This document shows positions 36,701-50,631 of a stretch of 64,000 nt of DNA, piece by piece. The notes under the pieces were generated by a model, which saw only the letters and a program-made list of their open reading frames with translations, did not search any database and had not been told where the DNA came from. Source of the DNA: Auanema rhodensis (taxonomy: Eukaryota > Nematoda > Chromadorea > Rhabditida > Rhabditidae); contig OZ059896.1 of the NCBI GenBank assembly GCA_964057225.1, positions 5,456,001 through 5,520,000 on the forward strand, in the 5' to 3' direction. The position numbers were made by a program, and so were the translations under genes. Within the stretch, counting starts at the first letter, position 1. Each line of letters begins with the position of its first letter.

Positions 36701-39048
36701 AAGTAGATGTTTTTAGATTCCTTTTTTCAAGACAAAGACGATGGACAATGTTATTCAACGAAAAAATTAAATCTTCAGGGTGAAAATCGAGGATATAAGT
36801 GTGAACCTATATCAGTTGATATCTCGGTGCATTTTCAAGCTAGCGCAAATCTGATAACACAGATCGACGCAGCTTAAAAATCCGCATCGAATGCACTATA
36901 CTACATGGAGAAACGCTCAATACAAAAATTAGTTATGATCGTTTGAAAAATGATGCATTAGTGTATGTTGAGTTTCCATGTACAATCAACATTGCTTCCA
37001 AAAACATTTTGACAAAAATTTTCCCGAAAAATTTCAAAATAATTTCACAAAAAGTAGATGTTTTTAGATTCCTTTTTTCAAGACAAAGACGATGGACATT
37101 GTTATTCAACAAAAAAATTAATTCTTCAGGGTGAAAATCGAGGATATAAGTGTGAACTTATATCAGTTGATATCTCGGTGCATTTTTAAGCTAGCGCAAA
37201 TCTGATAACACAGATCGACGCAGCTTAAAAATCCGCATCGAATGCACTATACTACATGGAGAAACGCTCAATACAAAAATTAGTTATGATCGTTTGAAAA
37301 ATGATGCATTAGTGTATGTTGAGTTTCCATGTACACTCAACAATGCTTCCAAAAACATTTTGACAAAAATTTTCCCGAAAAATTTCAAAATAATTTCACA
37401 AAAAGTAGATGTTTTTAGATTCCTTTTTTCAAGACAAAGACGATGGACAATGTTATTCAACGAAAAAATTAAATCTTCAGGGTGAAAATCGAGGATATAA
37501 GTGTGAACCTATATCAGTTGATATCTCGGTGCATTTTCAAGCTAGCGCAAATCTGATAACACAGATCTACGCAGCTTAAAAATCCGCATCGAATGCACTA
37601 TACTACATGGAGAAACGCTCAATACAAAAATTAGTTATGATCGTTTGAAAAATGATGCATTAGTGTATGTTGAGTTTCCATGTACACTCAACAATGCTTC
37701 CAAAAACATTTTGACAAAAATTTTCCCGAAAAATTTCAAAATAATTTCACAAAAAGTAGATGTTTTTAGATTCCTTTTTCCAAGACAAAGACGATGGACA
37801 TTGTTATTCAACAAAAAAATTAATTCTTCACGGTGAAAATCGAGGATATAAGTGTGAACCTATATCAGTTGATATCTCGGTGCATTTTCAAGCTAGCGCA
37901 AATCTGATAACACAGATCGACGCAGCTTAAAAATCCGCATCGAATGCACTATACTACATTGGGAAACACTAAATACAAAAATTAGTTATGATCGTTTGAA
38001 AAATGATGCATTAGTGTATGTTGAGTTTCCATGTACACTCAACAATGCTTCCAAAAACATTTTGACAAAAATTTTCCCGAAAAATTTCAAAATAATTTCA
38101 CAAAAAGTAGATGTTTTTAGATTCCTTTTTTCAAGACAAAGACGATGGACAATGTTATTCAACGAAAAAATTAAATCTTCAGGGTGAAAATCGAGGATAT
38201 AAGTGTGAACCTATATCAGTTGATATCTCGGTGCATTTTCAAGCTAGCGCAAATCTGATAACACAGATCGACGCAGCTTAAAAATCCGCATCGAATGCAC
38301 TATACTACATTAAGAAACGCTCAATACAAAAATTAGTTATGATTGTTTGAAAAATGATGCATTAGTGTATGTTGAGTTTCCATGTACACTCAACATTGCT
38401 TCCAAAAACATTTTGACAAACATTTTCCCGAAAAATTTCAGAATAAATTTACAAAAAGTAGATGTTTTTAGATTTCTTTTTTCAAGACAAAGACGATGGA
38501 CATTGTTATTCAACAAAAAAATTAATTCTTCACGGTGAAAATCGAGGATATAAGTGTGAACCTATATCAGTTGATATCTCGGTGCATTTTCAAGCTAGCG
38601 CAAATCTGATAACACAGATCGACGCAGCTTAAAAATCCGCATCGAATGCACTATACTACATGGAGAAACGCTCAATACAAAAATTAGTTATGATCGTTTG
38701 AAAAATGATGCATTAGTGTATGTTGAGTTTCCATGTACACTCAACAATGCTTCCAAAAACATTTTGACAAAAATTTTCCCGAAAAATTTCAAAATAATTT
38801 CACAAAAAGTAGATGTTTTTAGATTCCTTTTTTCAAGACAAAGACGATGGACAATGTTATTCAACGAAAAAATTAAATCTTCAGGGTGAAAATCGAGGAT
38901 ATAAGTGTGAACCTATATCAGTTGATATCTCGGTGCATTTTCAAGCTAGCGCAAATCTGATAACACAGATCGACGCAGCTTAAAAATCCGCATCGAATGC
39001 ACTATACTACATTAAGAAACGCTCAATACAAAAATTAGTTATGATTGT
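33784..39048 (+). repeat. MK / P / C mixed block
   Basis: Units 33784 (A), 34135 (A') and 34486 (B, with ATCTTGGTGC) precede repeated MK units at 34837, 35188, 35890, 36592, 37294, 37996 and 38698. P units with TTTTTCCAAGAC lie at 35539, 36241 and 37645. P+MK is a tandem dimer at 35539-36240 and 36241-36942. The ordered set MK followed by GATCTACG, then P, then MK, occurs at 35188 and again at 37294, six units away. Unit 36943 is INI (TACAATCAACA) and 38347 is NIF with GATTTCT. Confidence 0.86.
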
Positions 39049-41154
39049 TTGAAAAATGATGCATTAGTGTATGTTGAGTTTCCATGTACACTCAACATTG
39101 CTTCCAAAAACATTTTGACAAACATTTTCCCGAAAAATTTCAGAATAAATTTACAAAAAGTAGATGTTTTTAGATTCCTTTTTTCAAGACAAAGACGATG
39201 GACATTGTCATTCAACAAAAAAATTAATTCTTCACGGTGAAAATCTAGGATATAAGTGTGAACCTATATCAGTTGATATCTCGGTGCATTTTCAAGCTAG
39301 CGCAAATCTGATAACACAGATCGACGCAGCTTAAAAATCCGCATCGAATGCACTATACTACATGGAGAAACGCTCAATACAAAAATTAGTTATGATCGTT
39401 TGAAAAATGATGCATTAGTGTATGTTGAGTTTCCATGTACAATCAACATTGCTTCCAAAAACATTTTGACAAAAATTTTCCCGAAAAATTTCAAAATAAT
39501 TTCACAAAAAGTAGATGTTTTTAGATTCCTTTTTTCAAGACAAAGACGATGGACATTGTTATTCAACAAAAAAATTAATTCTTCAGGGTGAAAATCGAGG
39601 ATATAAGTGTGAACTTATATCAGTTGATATCTCGGTGCATTTTTAAGCTAGCGCAAATCTGATAACACAGATCGACGCAGCTTAAAAATCCGCATCGAAT
39701 GCACTATACTACATGGAGAAACGCTCAATACAAAAATTAGTTATGATCGTTTGAAAAATGATGCATTAGTGTATGTTGAGTTTCCATGTACACTCAACAA
39801 TGCTTCCAAAAACATTTTGACAAAAATTTTCCCGAAAAATTTCAAAATAATTTCACAAAAAGTGGATGTTTTTAGATTCCTTTTTTCAAGACAAAGACGA
39901 TGGACATTGTTATTCAACAAAAAAATTAATTCTTCACGGTGAAAATCGAGGATATAAGTGTGAACTTATATCAGTTGATATCTCGGTGCATTTTTAAGCT
40001 AGCGCAAATCTGATAACACAGATCGACGCAGCTTAAAAATCCGCATCGAATGCACTATACTACATTAAGAAAAGCTCAATACAAAAATTAGTTATGATCG
40101 TTTGAAAAATGATGCATTAGTGTATGTTGAGTTTCCATGTACACTCAACATTGCTTCCAAAAACATTTTGACAAAAATTTTCCCGAAAAATTTCAAAATA
40201 ATTTCACAAAAAGTAGATGTTTTTAGATTTCTTTTTTCAGGACAAAGACGATGGACATTGTTATTCAACAAAAAAATTAATTCTTCAGGGTGAAAATCGA
40301 GGATATAAGTGTGAACTTATATCAGTTGATATCTCGGTGCATTTTTAAGCTAGCGCAAATCTGATAACACAGATCGACGCAGCTTAAAAATCCGCATCGA
40401 ATGCACTATACTACATTAAGAAAAGCTCAATACAAAAATTAGTTATGATCGTTTGAAAAATGATGCATTAGTGTATGTTGAGTTTCCATGTACACTCAAC
40501 ATTGCTTCCAAAAACATTTTGACAAAAATTTTCCCGAAAAATTTCAAAATAATTTCACAAAAAGTAGATGTTTTTAGATTTCTTTTTTCAAGACAAAGAC
40601 GATGGACATTGTTATTCAACAAAAAAATTAATTCTTCAGGGTGAAAATCGAGGATATAAGTGTGAACTTATATCAGTTGATATCTCGGTGCATTTTTAAG
40701 CTAGCGCAAATCTGATAACACAGATCGACGCAGCTTAAAAATCCACATCGAATGCACTATACTACATTGGGAAACACTCAATACAAACATTAGTTATGAT
40801 CGTTCGAAAAATGATGCATTAGTGTATGTTGAGTTTCCATGTACACTCAACATTGCTTCCAAAAACATTTTGACAAAAATTTTCCCGAAAAATTTCAAAA
40901 TAATTTCACAAAAAGTAGATGTTTTTAGATTCCTTTTTTCAAGACAAAGACGATGGACATTGTTATTCAACAAAAAAATTAATTCTTCAGGGTGAAAATC
41001 GAGGATATAAGTGTGAGCTTATATCAGTTGATATCTCGGTGCATTTTTAAGCTAGCGCAAATCTGATAACACAGATCGACGCAGCTTAAAAATCCGCATC
41101 GAATGCACTATACTACATTAAGAAACGCTCAATACAAAAATTAGTTATGATTGT
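39049..41154 (+). repeat. Shortened (6-unit) copy of the 10-unit repeat
   Basis: Units are NIF-S with ATCTAGG (39049), INI (39400), C with AGTGGATG (39751), TCAGGAC with GATTTCT (40102), GATTTCT (40453), and B with TTCGAAAA and GTGAGCTT (40804). It matches the 10-unit copies that follow but lacks the unit marked TTTCGAGAC and the last three units. Unit 39751 is chimeric at the site of the first loss. Confidence 0.9.
40804..41154 (+). repeat. B unit with TTCGAAAA and GTGAGCTT
   Basis: The recurring TTG is TCG here, so even the open frame of other units has no start. The same pair of changes marks 43261 and 46771. Unit 60811 shares the TCG but not GAGCTT. The change creates a BstBI site (TTCGAA) that can serve as a marker. 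Confidence 0.85.
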
Positions 41155-44100
41155 TTGAAAAATGATGCATTAGTGTATGTTGAGTTTCCATGTACACTCA
41201 ACATTGCTTCCAAAAACATTTTGACAAACATTTTCCCGAAAAATTTCAGAATAAATTTACAAAAAGTAGATGTTTTTAGATTCCTTTTTTCAAGACAAAG
41301 ACGATGGACATTGTCATTCAACAAAAAAATTAATTCTTCACGGTGAAAATCTAGGATATAAGTGTGAACCTATATCAGTTGATATCTCGGTGCATTTTCA
41401 AGCTAGCGCAAATCTGATAACACAGATCGACGCAGCTTAAAAATCCGCATCGAATGCACTATACTACATGGAGAAACGCTCAATACAAAAATTAGTTATG
41501 ATCGTTTGAAAAATGATGCATTAGTGTATGTTGAGTTTCCATGTACAATCAACATTGCTTCCAAAAACATTTTGACAAAAATTTTCCCGAAAAATTTCAA
41601 AATAATTTCACAAAAAGTAGATGTTTTTAGATTCCTTTTTTCAAGACAAAGACGATGGACATTGTTATTCAACAAAAAAATTAATTCTTCAGGGTGAAAA
41701 TCGAGGATATAAGTGTGAACTTATATCAGTTGATATCTCGGTGCATTTTTAAGCTAGCGCAAATCTGATAACACAGATCGACGCAGCTTAAAAATCCGCA
41801 TCGAATGCACTATACTACATGGAGAAACGCTCAATACAAAAATTAGTTATGATCGTTTGAAAAATGATGCATTAGTGTATGTTGAGTTTCCATGTACACT
41901 CAACAATGCTTCCAAAAACATTTTGACAAAAATTTTCCCGAAAAATTTCAAAATAATTTCACAAAAAGTGGATGTTTTTAGATTCCTTTTTTCAAGACAA
42001 AGACGATGGACATTGTTATTCAACAAAAAAATTAATTCTTCACGGTGAAAATCGAGGATATAAGTGTGAACCTATATCAGTTGATATCTCGGTGCATTTT
42101 CAAGCTAGCGCAAATCTGATAACACAGATCGACGCAGCTTAAAAATCCGCATCGAATGCACTATACTACATTAAGAAAAGCTTAATACAAAAATTAGTTA
42201 TGATCGTTTGAAAAATGATGCATTAGTGTATGTTGAGTTTCCATGTACACTCAACATTGCTTCCAAAAACATTTTGACAAAAATTTTCCCGAAAAATTTC
42301 AAAATAATTTCACAAAAAGTAGATGTTTTTAGATTCCTTTTTTCGAGACAAAGACGATGGACATTGTTATTCAACAAAAAAATTAATTCTTCAGGGTGAA
42401 AATCGAGGATATAAGTGTGAACTTATATCAGTTGATATCTCGGTGCATTTTTAAGCTAGCGCAAATCTGATAACACAGATCGACGCAGCTTAAAAATCCG
42501 CATCGAATGCACTATACTACATTAAGAAAAGCTCAATACAAAAATTAGTTATGATCGTTTGAAAAATGATGCATTAGTGTATGTTGAGTTTCCATGTACA
42601 CTCAACATTGCTTCCAAAAACATTTTGACAAAAATTTTCCCGAAAAATTTCAAAATAATTTCACAAAAAGTAGATGTTTTTAGATTTCTTTTTTCAGGAC
42701 AAAGACGATGGACATTGTTATTCAACAAAAAAATTAATTCTTCAGGGTGAAAATCGAGGATATAAGTGTGAACTTATATCAGTTGATATCTCGGTGCATT
42801 TTTAAGCTAGCGCAAATCTGATAACACAGATCGACGCAGCTTAAAAATCCGCATCGAATGCACTATACTACATTAAGAAAAGCTCAATACAAAAATTAGT
42901 TATGATCGTTTGAAAAATGATGCATTAGTGTATGTTGAGTTTCCATGTACACTCAACATTGCTTCCAAAAACATTTTGACAAAAATTTTCCCGAAAAATT
43001 TCAAAATAATTTCACAAAAAGTAGATGTTTTTAGATTTCTTTTTTCAAGACAAAGACGATGGACATTGTTATTCAACAAAAAAATTAATTCTTCAGGGTG
43101 AAAATCGAGGATATAAGTGTGAACTTATATCAGTTGATATCTCGGTGCATTTTTAAGCTAGCGCAAATCTGATAACACAGATCGACGCAGCTTAAAAATC
43201 CACATCGAATGCACTATACTACATTGGGAAACACTCAATACAAACATTAGTTATGATCGTTCGAAAAATGATGCATTAGTGTATGTTGAGTTTCCATGTA
43301 CACTCAACATTGCTTCCAAAAACATTTTGACAAAAATTTTCCCGAAAAATTTCAAAATAATTTCACAAAAAGTAGATGTTTTTAGATTCCTTTTTTCAAG
43401 ACAAAGACGATGGACATTGTTATTCAACAAAAAAATTAATTCTTCAGGGTGAAAATCGAGGATATAAGTGTGAGCTTATATCAGTTGATATCTCGGTGCA
43501 TTTTTAAGCTAGCGCAAATCTGATAACACAGATCGACGCAGCTTAAAAATCCACATCGAATGCACTATACTACATTGGGAAACACTCAATACAAACATTA
43601 GTTATGATCGTTTGAAAAATGATGCATTAGTGTATGTTGAGTTTCCATGTACACTCAACATTGCTTCCAAAAACATTTTGACAAAAATTTTCCCGAAAAA
43701 TTTCAAAATAATTTCACAAAAAGTAGATGTTTTTAGATTCCTTTTTTCAAGACAAAGACGATGGACATTGTTATTCAACAAAAAAATTAATTCTTCAGGG
43801 TGAAAATCGAGGATATAAGTGTGAACCTATATCAGTTGATATCTTGGTGCATTTTCAAGCTAGCGCAAATCTGATAACACAGATCGACGCAGCTTAAAAA
43901 TCCGCATCGAATGCACTATACTACATGGAGAAACGCTCAATACAAAAATTAGTTATGATCGTTTGAAAAATGATGCATTAGTGTATGTTGAGTTTCCATG
44001 TACACTCAACAATGCTTCCAAAAACATTTTGACAAAAATTTTCCCGAAAAATTTCAAAATAATTTCACAAAAAGTAGATGTTTTTAGATTCCTTTTTTCA

Positions 44101-44664
44101 AGACAAAGACGATGGACATTGTTATTCAACAAAAAAATTAATTCTTCAGGGTGAAAATCGAGGATATAAGTGTGAACTTATATCAGTTGATATCTCGGTG
44201 CATTTTTAAGCTAGCGCAAATCTGATAACACAGATCGACGCAGCTTAAAAATCCGCATCGAATGCACTATACTACATTAAGAAAAGCTTAATACAAAAAT
44301 TAGTTATGATCGTTTGAAAAATGATGCATTAGTGTATGTTGAGTTTCCATGTACACTCAACATTGCTTCCAAAAACATTTTGACAAAAATTTTCCCGAAA
44401 AATTTCAAAATAATTTCACAAAAAGTAGATGTTTTTAGATTTCTTTTTTCAAGACAAAGACGATGGACATTGTTATTCAACAAAAAAATTAATTCTTCAG
44501 GGTGAAAATCGAGGATATAAGTGTGAACTTATATCAGTTGATATCTCGGTGCATTTTTAAGCTAGCGCAAATCTGATAACACAGATCGACGCAGCTTAAA
44601 AATCCACATCGAATGCACTATACTACATTAAGAAACGCTCAATACAAAAATTAGTTATGATTGT
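41155..44664 (+). repeat. 10-unit higher-order repeat, copy 1 (3510 bp)
   Basis: Unit order and private markers: 41155 NIF-S with ATCTAGG; 41506 INI; 41857 C with AGTGGATG; 42208 A with TTTCGAGAC; 42559 TCAGGAC plus GATTTCT; 42910 GATTTCT; 43261 B with TTCGAAAA and GTGAGCTT; 43612 B with ATCTTGGTGC; 43963 C/A chimera; 44314 A'. The same markers recur in the same order in 44665-48174. Confidence 0.93.
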
Positions 44665-47600
44665 TTGAAAAATGATGCATTAGTGTATGTTGAGTTTCCA
44701 TGTACACTCAACATTGCTTCCAAAAACATTTTGACAAACATTTTCCCGAAAAATTTCAGAATAAATTTACAAAAAGTAGATGTTTTTAGATTCCTTTTTT
44801 CAAGACAAAGACGATGGACATTGTCATTCAACAAAAAAATTAATTCTTCACGGTGAAAATCTAGGATATAAGTGTGAACCTATATCAGTTGATATCTCGG
44901 TGCATTTTCAAGCTAGCGCAAATCTGATAACACAGATCGACGCAGCTTAAAAATCCGCATCGAATGCACTATACTACATGGAGAAACGCTCAATACAAAA
45001 ATTAGTTATGATCGTTTGAAAAATGATGCATTAGTGTATGTTGAGTTTCCATGTACAATCAACATTGCTTCCAAAAACATTTTGACAAAAATTTTCCCGA
45101 AAAATTTCAAAATAATTTCACAAAAAGTAGATGTTTTTAGATTCCTTTTTTCAAGACAAAGACGATGGACATTGTTATTCAACAAAAAAATTAATTCTTC
45201 AGGGTGAAAATCGAGGATATAAGTGTGAACTTATATCAGTTGATATCTCGGTGCATTTTTAAGCTAGCGCAAATCTGATAACACAGATCGACGCAGCTTA
45301 AAAATCCGCATCGAATGCACTATACTACATGGAGAAACGCTCAATACAAAAATTAGTTATGATCGTTTGAAAAATGATGCATTAGTGTATGTTGAGTTTC
45401 CATGTACACTCAACAATGCTTCCAAAAACATTTTGACAAAAATTTTCCCGAAAAATTTCAAAATAATTTCACAAAAAGTGGATGTTTTTAGATTCCTTTT
45501 TTCAAGACAAAGACGATGGACATTGTTATTCAACAAAAAAATTAATTCTTCACGGTGAAAATCGAGGATATAAGTGTGAACCTATATCAGTTGATATCTC
45601 GGTGCATTTTCAAGCTAGCGCAAATCTGATAACACAGATCGACGCAGCTTAAAAATCCGCATCGAATGCACTATACTACATTAAGAAAAGCTTAATACAA
45701 AAATTAGTTATGATCGTTTGAAAAATGATGCATTAGTGTATGTTGAGTTTCCATGTACACTCAACATTGCTTCCAAAAACATTTTGACAAAAATTTTCCC
45801 GAAAAATTTCAAAATAATTTCACAAAAAGTAGATGTTTTTAGATTCCTTTTTTCGAGACAAAGACGATGGACATTGTTATTCAACAAAAAAATTAATTCT
45901 TCAGGGTGAAAATCGAGGATATAAGTGTGAACTTATATCAGTTGATATCTCGGTGCATTTTTAAGCTAGCGCAAATCTGATAACACAGATCGACGCAGCT
46001 TAAAAATCCGCATCGAATGCACTATACTACATTAAGAAAAGCTCAATACAAAAATTAGTTATGATCGTTTGAAAAATGATGCATTAGTGTATGTTGAGTT
46101 TCCATGTACACTCAACATTGCTTCCAAAAACATTTTGACAAAAATTTTCCCGAAAAATTTCAAAATAATTTCACAAAAAGTAGATGTTTTTAGATTTCTT
46201 TTTTCAGGACAAAGACGATGGACATTGTTATTCAACAAAAAAATTAATTCTTCAGGGTGAAAATCGAGGATATAAGTGTGAACTTATATCAGTTGATATC
46301 TCGGTGCATTTTTAAGCTAGCGCAAATCTGATAACACAGATCGACGCAGCTTAAAAATCCGCATCGAATGCACTATACTACATTAAGAAAAGCTCAATAC
46401 AAAAATTAGTTATGATCGTTTGAAAAATGATGCATTAGTGTATGTTGAGTTTCCATGTACACTCAACATTGCTTCCAAAAACATTTTGACAAAAATTTTC
46501 CCGAAAAATTTCAAAATAATTTCACAAAAAGTAGATGTTTTTAGATTTCTTTTTTCAAGACAAAGACGATGGACATTGTTATTCAACAAAAAAATTAATT
46601 CTTCAGGGTGAAAATCGAGGATATAAGTGTGAACTTATATCAGTTGATATCTCGGTGCATTTTTAAGCTAGCGCAAATCTGATAACACAGATCGACGCAG
46701 CTTAAAAATCCACATCGAATGCACTATACTACATTGGGAAACACTCAATACAAACATTAGTTATGATCGTTCGAAAAATGATGCATTAGTGTATGTTGAG
46801 TTTCCATGTACACTCAACATTGCTTCCAAAAACATTTTGACAAAAATTTTCCCGAAAAATTTCAAAATAATTTCACAAAAAGTAGATGTTTTTAGATTCC
46901 TTTTTTCAAGACAAAGACGATGGACATTGTTATTCAACAAAAAAATTAATTCTTCAGGGTGAAAATCGAGGATATAAGTGTGAGCTTATATCAGTTGATA
47001 TCTCGGTGCATTTTTAAGCTAGCGCAAATCTGATAACACAGATCGACGCAGCTTAAAAATCCACATCGAATGCACTATACTACATTGGGAAACACTCAAT
47101 ACAAACATTAGTTATGATCGTTTGAAAAATGATGCATTAGTGTATGTTGAGTTTCCATGTACACTCAACATTGCTTCCAAAAACATTTTGACAAAAATTT
47201 TCCCGAAAAATTTCAAAATAATTTCACAAAAAGTAGATGTTTTTAGATTCCTTTTTTCAAGACAAAGACGATGGACATTGTTATTCAACAAAAAAATTAA
47301 TTCTTCAGGGTGAAAATCGAGGATATAAGTGTGAACCTATATCAGTTGATATCTTGGTGCATTTTCAAGCTAGCGCAAATCTGATAACACAGATCGACGC
47401 AGCTTAAAAATCCGCATCGAATGCACTATACTACATGGAGAAACGCTCAATACAAAAATTAGTTATGATCGTTTGAAAAATGATGCATTAGTGTATGTTG
47501 AGTTTCCATGTACACTCAACAATGCTTCCAAAAACATTTTGACAAAAATTTTCCCGAAAAATTTCAAAATAATTTCACAAAAAGTAGATGTTTTTAGATT

Positions 47601-48174
47601 CCTTTTTTCAAGACAAAGACGATGGACATTGTTATTCAACAAAAAAATTAATTCTTCAGGGTGAAAATCGAGGATATAAGTGTGAACTTATATCAGTTGA
47701 TATCTCGGTGCATTTTTAAGCTAGCGCAAATCTGATAACACAGATCGACGCAGCTTAAAAATCCGCATCGAATGCACTATACTACATTAAGAAAAGCTTA
47801 ATACAAAAATTAGTTATGATCGTTTGAAAAATGATGCATTAGTGTATGTTGAGTTTCCATGTACACTCAACATTGCTTCCAAAAACATTTTGACAAAAAT
47901 TTTCCCGAAAAATTTCAAAATAATTTCACAAAAAGTAGATGTTTTTAGATTTCTTTTTTCAAGACAAAGACGATGGACATTGTTATTCAACAAAAAAATT
48001 AATTCTTCAGGGTGAAAATCGAGGATATAAGTGTGAACTTATATCAGTTGATATCTCGGTGCATTTTTAAGCTAGCGCAAATCTGATAACACAGATCGAC
48101 GCAGCTTAAAAATCCACATCGAATGCACTATACTACATTGGGAAACACTCAATACAAACATTAGTTATGATCGT
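44665..48174 (+). repeat. 10-unit higher-order repeat, copy 2 (3510 bp)
   Basis: Units 44665, 45016, 45367, 45718, 46069, 46420, 46771, 47122, 47473 and 47824 carry the ten markers of the preceding copy in the same order. I noticed no difference at the diagnostic positions. After 48174 the array continues with a B unit rather than a third NIF-S unit. A recent tandem duplication, or a duplicated stretch introduced by assembly, would look like this. Confidence 0.93.
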
Positions 48175-49929
48175 TTGAAAAATGATGCATTAGTGTATGT
48201 TGAGTTTCCATGTACACTCAACATTGCTTCCAAAAACATTTTGACAAAAATTTTCCCGAAAAATTTCAAAATAATTTCACAAAAAGTAGATGTTTTTAGA
48301 TTCCTTTTTTCAAGACAAAGACGATGGACATTGTTATTCAACAAAAAAATTAATTCTTCAGGGTGAAAATCGAGGATATAAGTGTGAACCTATATCAGTT
48401 GATATCTTGGTGCATTTTCAAGCTAGCGCAAATCTGATAACATAGATCGACGCAGCTTAAAAATCCGCATCGAATGCACTATACTACATGGAGAAACGCT
48501 CAATACAAAAATTAGTTATGATCGTTTGAAAAATGATGCATTAGTGTATGTTGAGTTTCCATGTACACTCAACAATGCTTCCAAAAACATTTTGACAAAA
48601 ATTTTCCCGAAAAATTTCAAAATAATTTCACAAAAAGTAGATGTTTTTAGATTCCTTTTTTCAAGACAAAGACGATGGACAATGTTATTCAACGAAAAAA
48701 TTAAATCTTCAGGGTGAAAATCGAGGATATAAGTGTGAACCTATATCAGTTGATATCTCGGTGCATTTTCAAGCTAGCGCAAATCTGATAACACAGATCG
48801 ACGCAGCTTAAAAATCCGCATCGAATGCACTATACTACATGGAGAAACGCTCAATACAAAAATTAGTTATGATCGTTTGAAAAATGATGCATTAGTGTAT
48901 GTTGAGTTTCCATGTACACTCAACAATGCTTCCAAAAACATTTTGACAAAAATTTTCCCGAAAAATTTCAAAATAATTTCACAAAAAGTAGATGTTTTTA
49001 GATTCCTTTTTTCAAGACAAAGACGATGGACATTGTTATTCAACAAAAAAATTAATTCTTCACGGTGAAAATCGAGGATATAAGTGTGAACCTATATCAG
49101 TTGATATCTCGGTGCATTTTCAAGCTAGCGCAAATCTGATAACACAGATCGACGCAGCTTAAAAATCCGCATCGAATGCACTATACTACATTGGGAAACA
49201 CTAAATACAAAAATTAGTTATGATCGTTTGAAAAATGATGCATTAGTGTATGTTGAGTTTCCATGTACACTCAACATTGCTTCCAAAAACATTTTGACAA
49301 AAATTTTCCCGAAAAATTTCAAAATAATTTCACAAAAAGTAGATGTTTTTAGATTCCTTTTTTCAAGACAAAGACGATGGACATTGTTATTCAACAAAAA
49401 AATTAATTCTTCAGGGTGAAAATCGAGGATATAAGTGTGAACTTATATCAGTTGATATCTCGGTGCATTTTCAAGCTAGCGCAAATCTGATAACACAGAT
49501 CGACGCAGCTTAAAAATCCGCATCGAATGCACTATACTACATGGAGAAACGCTCAATACAAAAATTAGTTATGATCGTTTGAAAAATGATGCATTAGTGT
49601 ATGTTGAGTTTCCATGTACACTCAACATTGCTTCCAAAAACATTTTGACAAAAATTTTCCCGAAAAATTTCAAAATAATTTCACAAAAAGTAGATGTTTT
49701 TAGATTCCTTTTTTCAAGACAAAGACGATGGACATTGTTATTCAACAAAAAAATTAATTCTTCAGGGTGAAAATCGAGGATATAAGTGTGAACCTATATC
49801 AGTTGATATCTCGGTGCATTTTCAAGCTAGCGCAAATCTGATAACACAGATCGACGCAGCTTAAAAATCCGCATCGAATGCACTATACTACATGGAGAAA
49901 CGCTCAATACAAAAATTAGTTATGATCGT
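48175..49929 (+). repeat. Five mixed units right of the 10-unit repeat
   Basis: Units are 48175 (B, ATCTTGGTGC, private AACATAGATC), 48526 (MK), 48877 (C), 49228 (leader ATTGGG..CTAAAT) and 49579 (C leader with ATTGC). The pair B with ATCTTGG followed by MK is the same as at 34486-35187. Confidence 0.85.
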
Positions 49930-50136
49930 TTGAAAAATGATGCATTAGTGTATGTTGAGTTTCCATGTACACTCAACATTGCTTCCAAAAACATTTTGAC
50001 AAAAATTTTCCCGAAAAATTTCAAAATAATTTCACAAAAAGTAGATGTTTTTAGATTCCTTTTTTCAAGACAAAGACGATGGACATTGTTATTCAACAAA
50101 AAAATTAATTCTTCAGGGTGCAAATCGAGGATATAA
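49930..50136 (+). other. TGA-to-TGC unit (open frame extended five codons)
   Basis: The stop at p190-192 is changed to TGC, so the frame runs on for five more codons to the TAA in ATATAAG. On the other strand the same change creates a TTG start for a 67-codon frame (49920-50123). The unit at 50632-50838 is identical in both respects. Both frames lack an ATG at the start and no function is supported. Confidence 0.75.
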
Positions 50137-50631
50137 GTGTGAACTTATATCAGTTGATATCTCGGTGCATTTTTAAGCTAGCGCAAATCTGATAACACAG
50201 ATCGACGCAGCTTAAAAATCCACATCGAATGCACTATACTACATTGGGAAACACTCAATACAAAAATTAGTTATGATCGTTTGAAAAATGATGCATTAGT
50301 GTATGTTGAGTTTCCATGTACACTCAACATTGCTTCCAAAAACATTTTGACAAAAATTTTCCCGAAAAATTTCAAAATAATTTCACAAAAAGTAGATGTT
50401 TTTAGATTCCTTTTTTCAAGACAAAGACGATGGACATTGTTATTCAACAAAAAAATTAATTCTTCAGGGTGAAAATCGAGGATATAAGTGTGAACTTATA
50501 TCAGTTGATATCTCGGTGCATTTTTAAGCTAGCGCAAATCTGATAACACAGATCGACGCAGCTTAAAAATCCACATCGAATGCACTATACTACATTGGGA
50601 AACACTCAATACAAAAATTAGTTATGATCGT

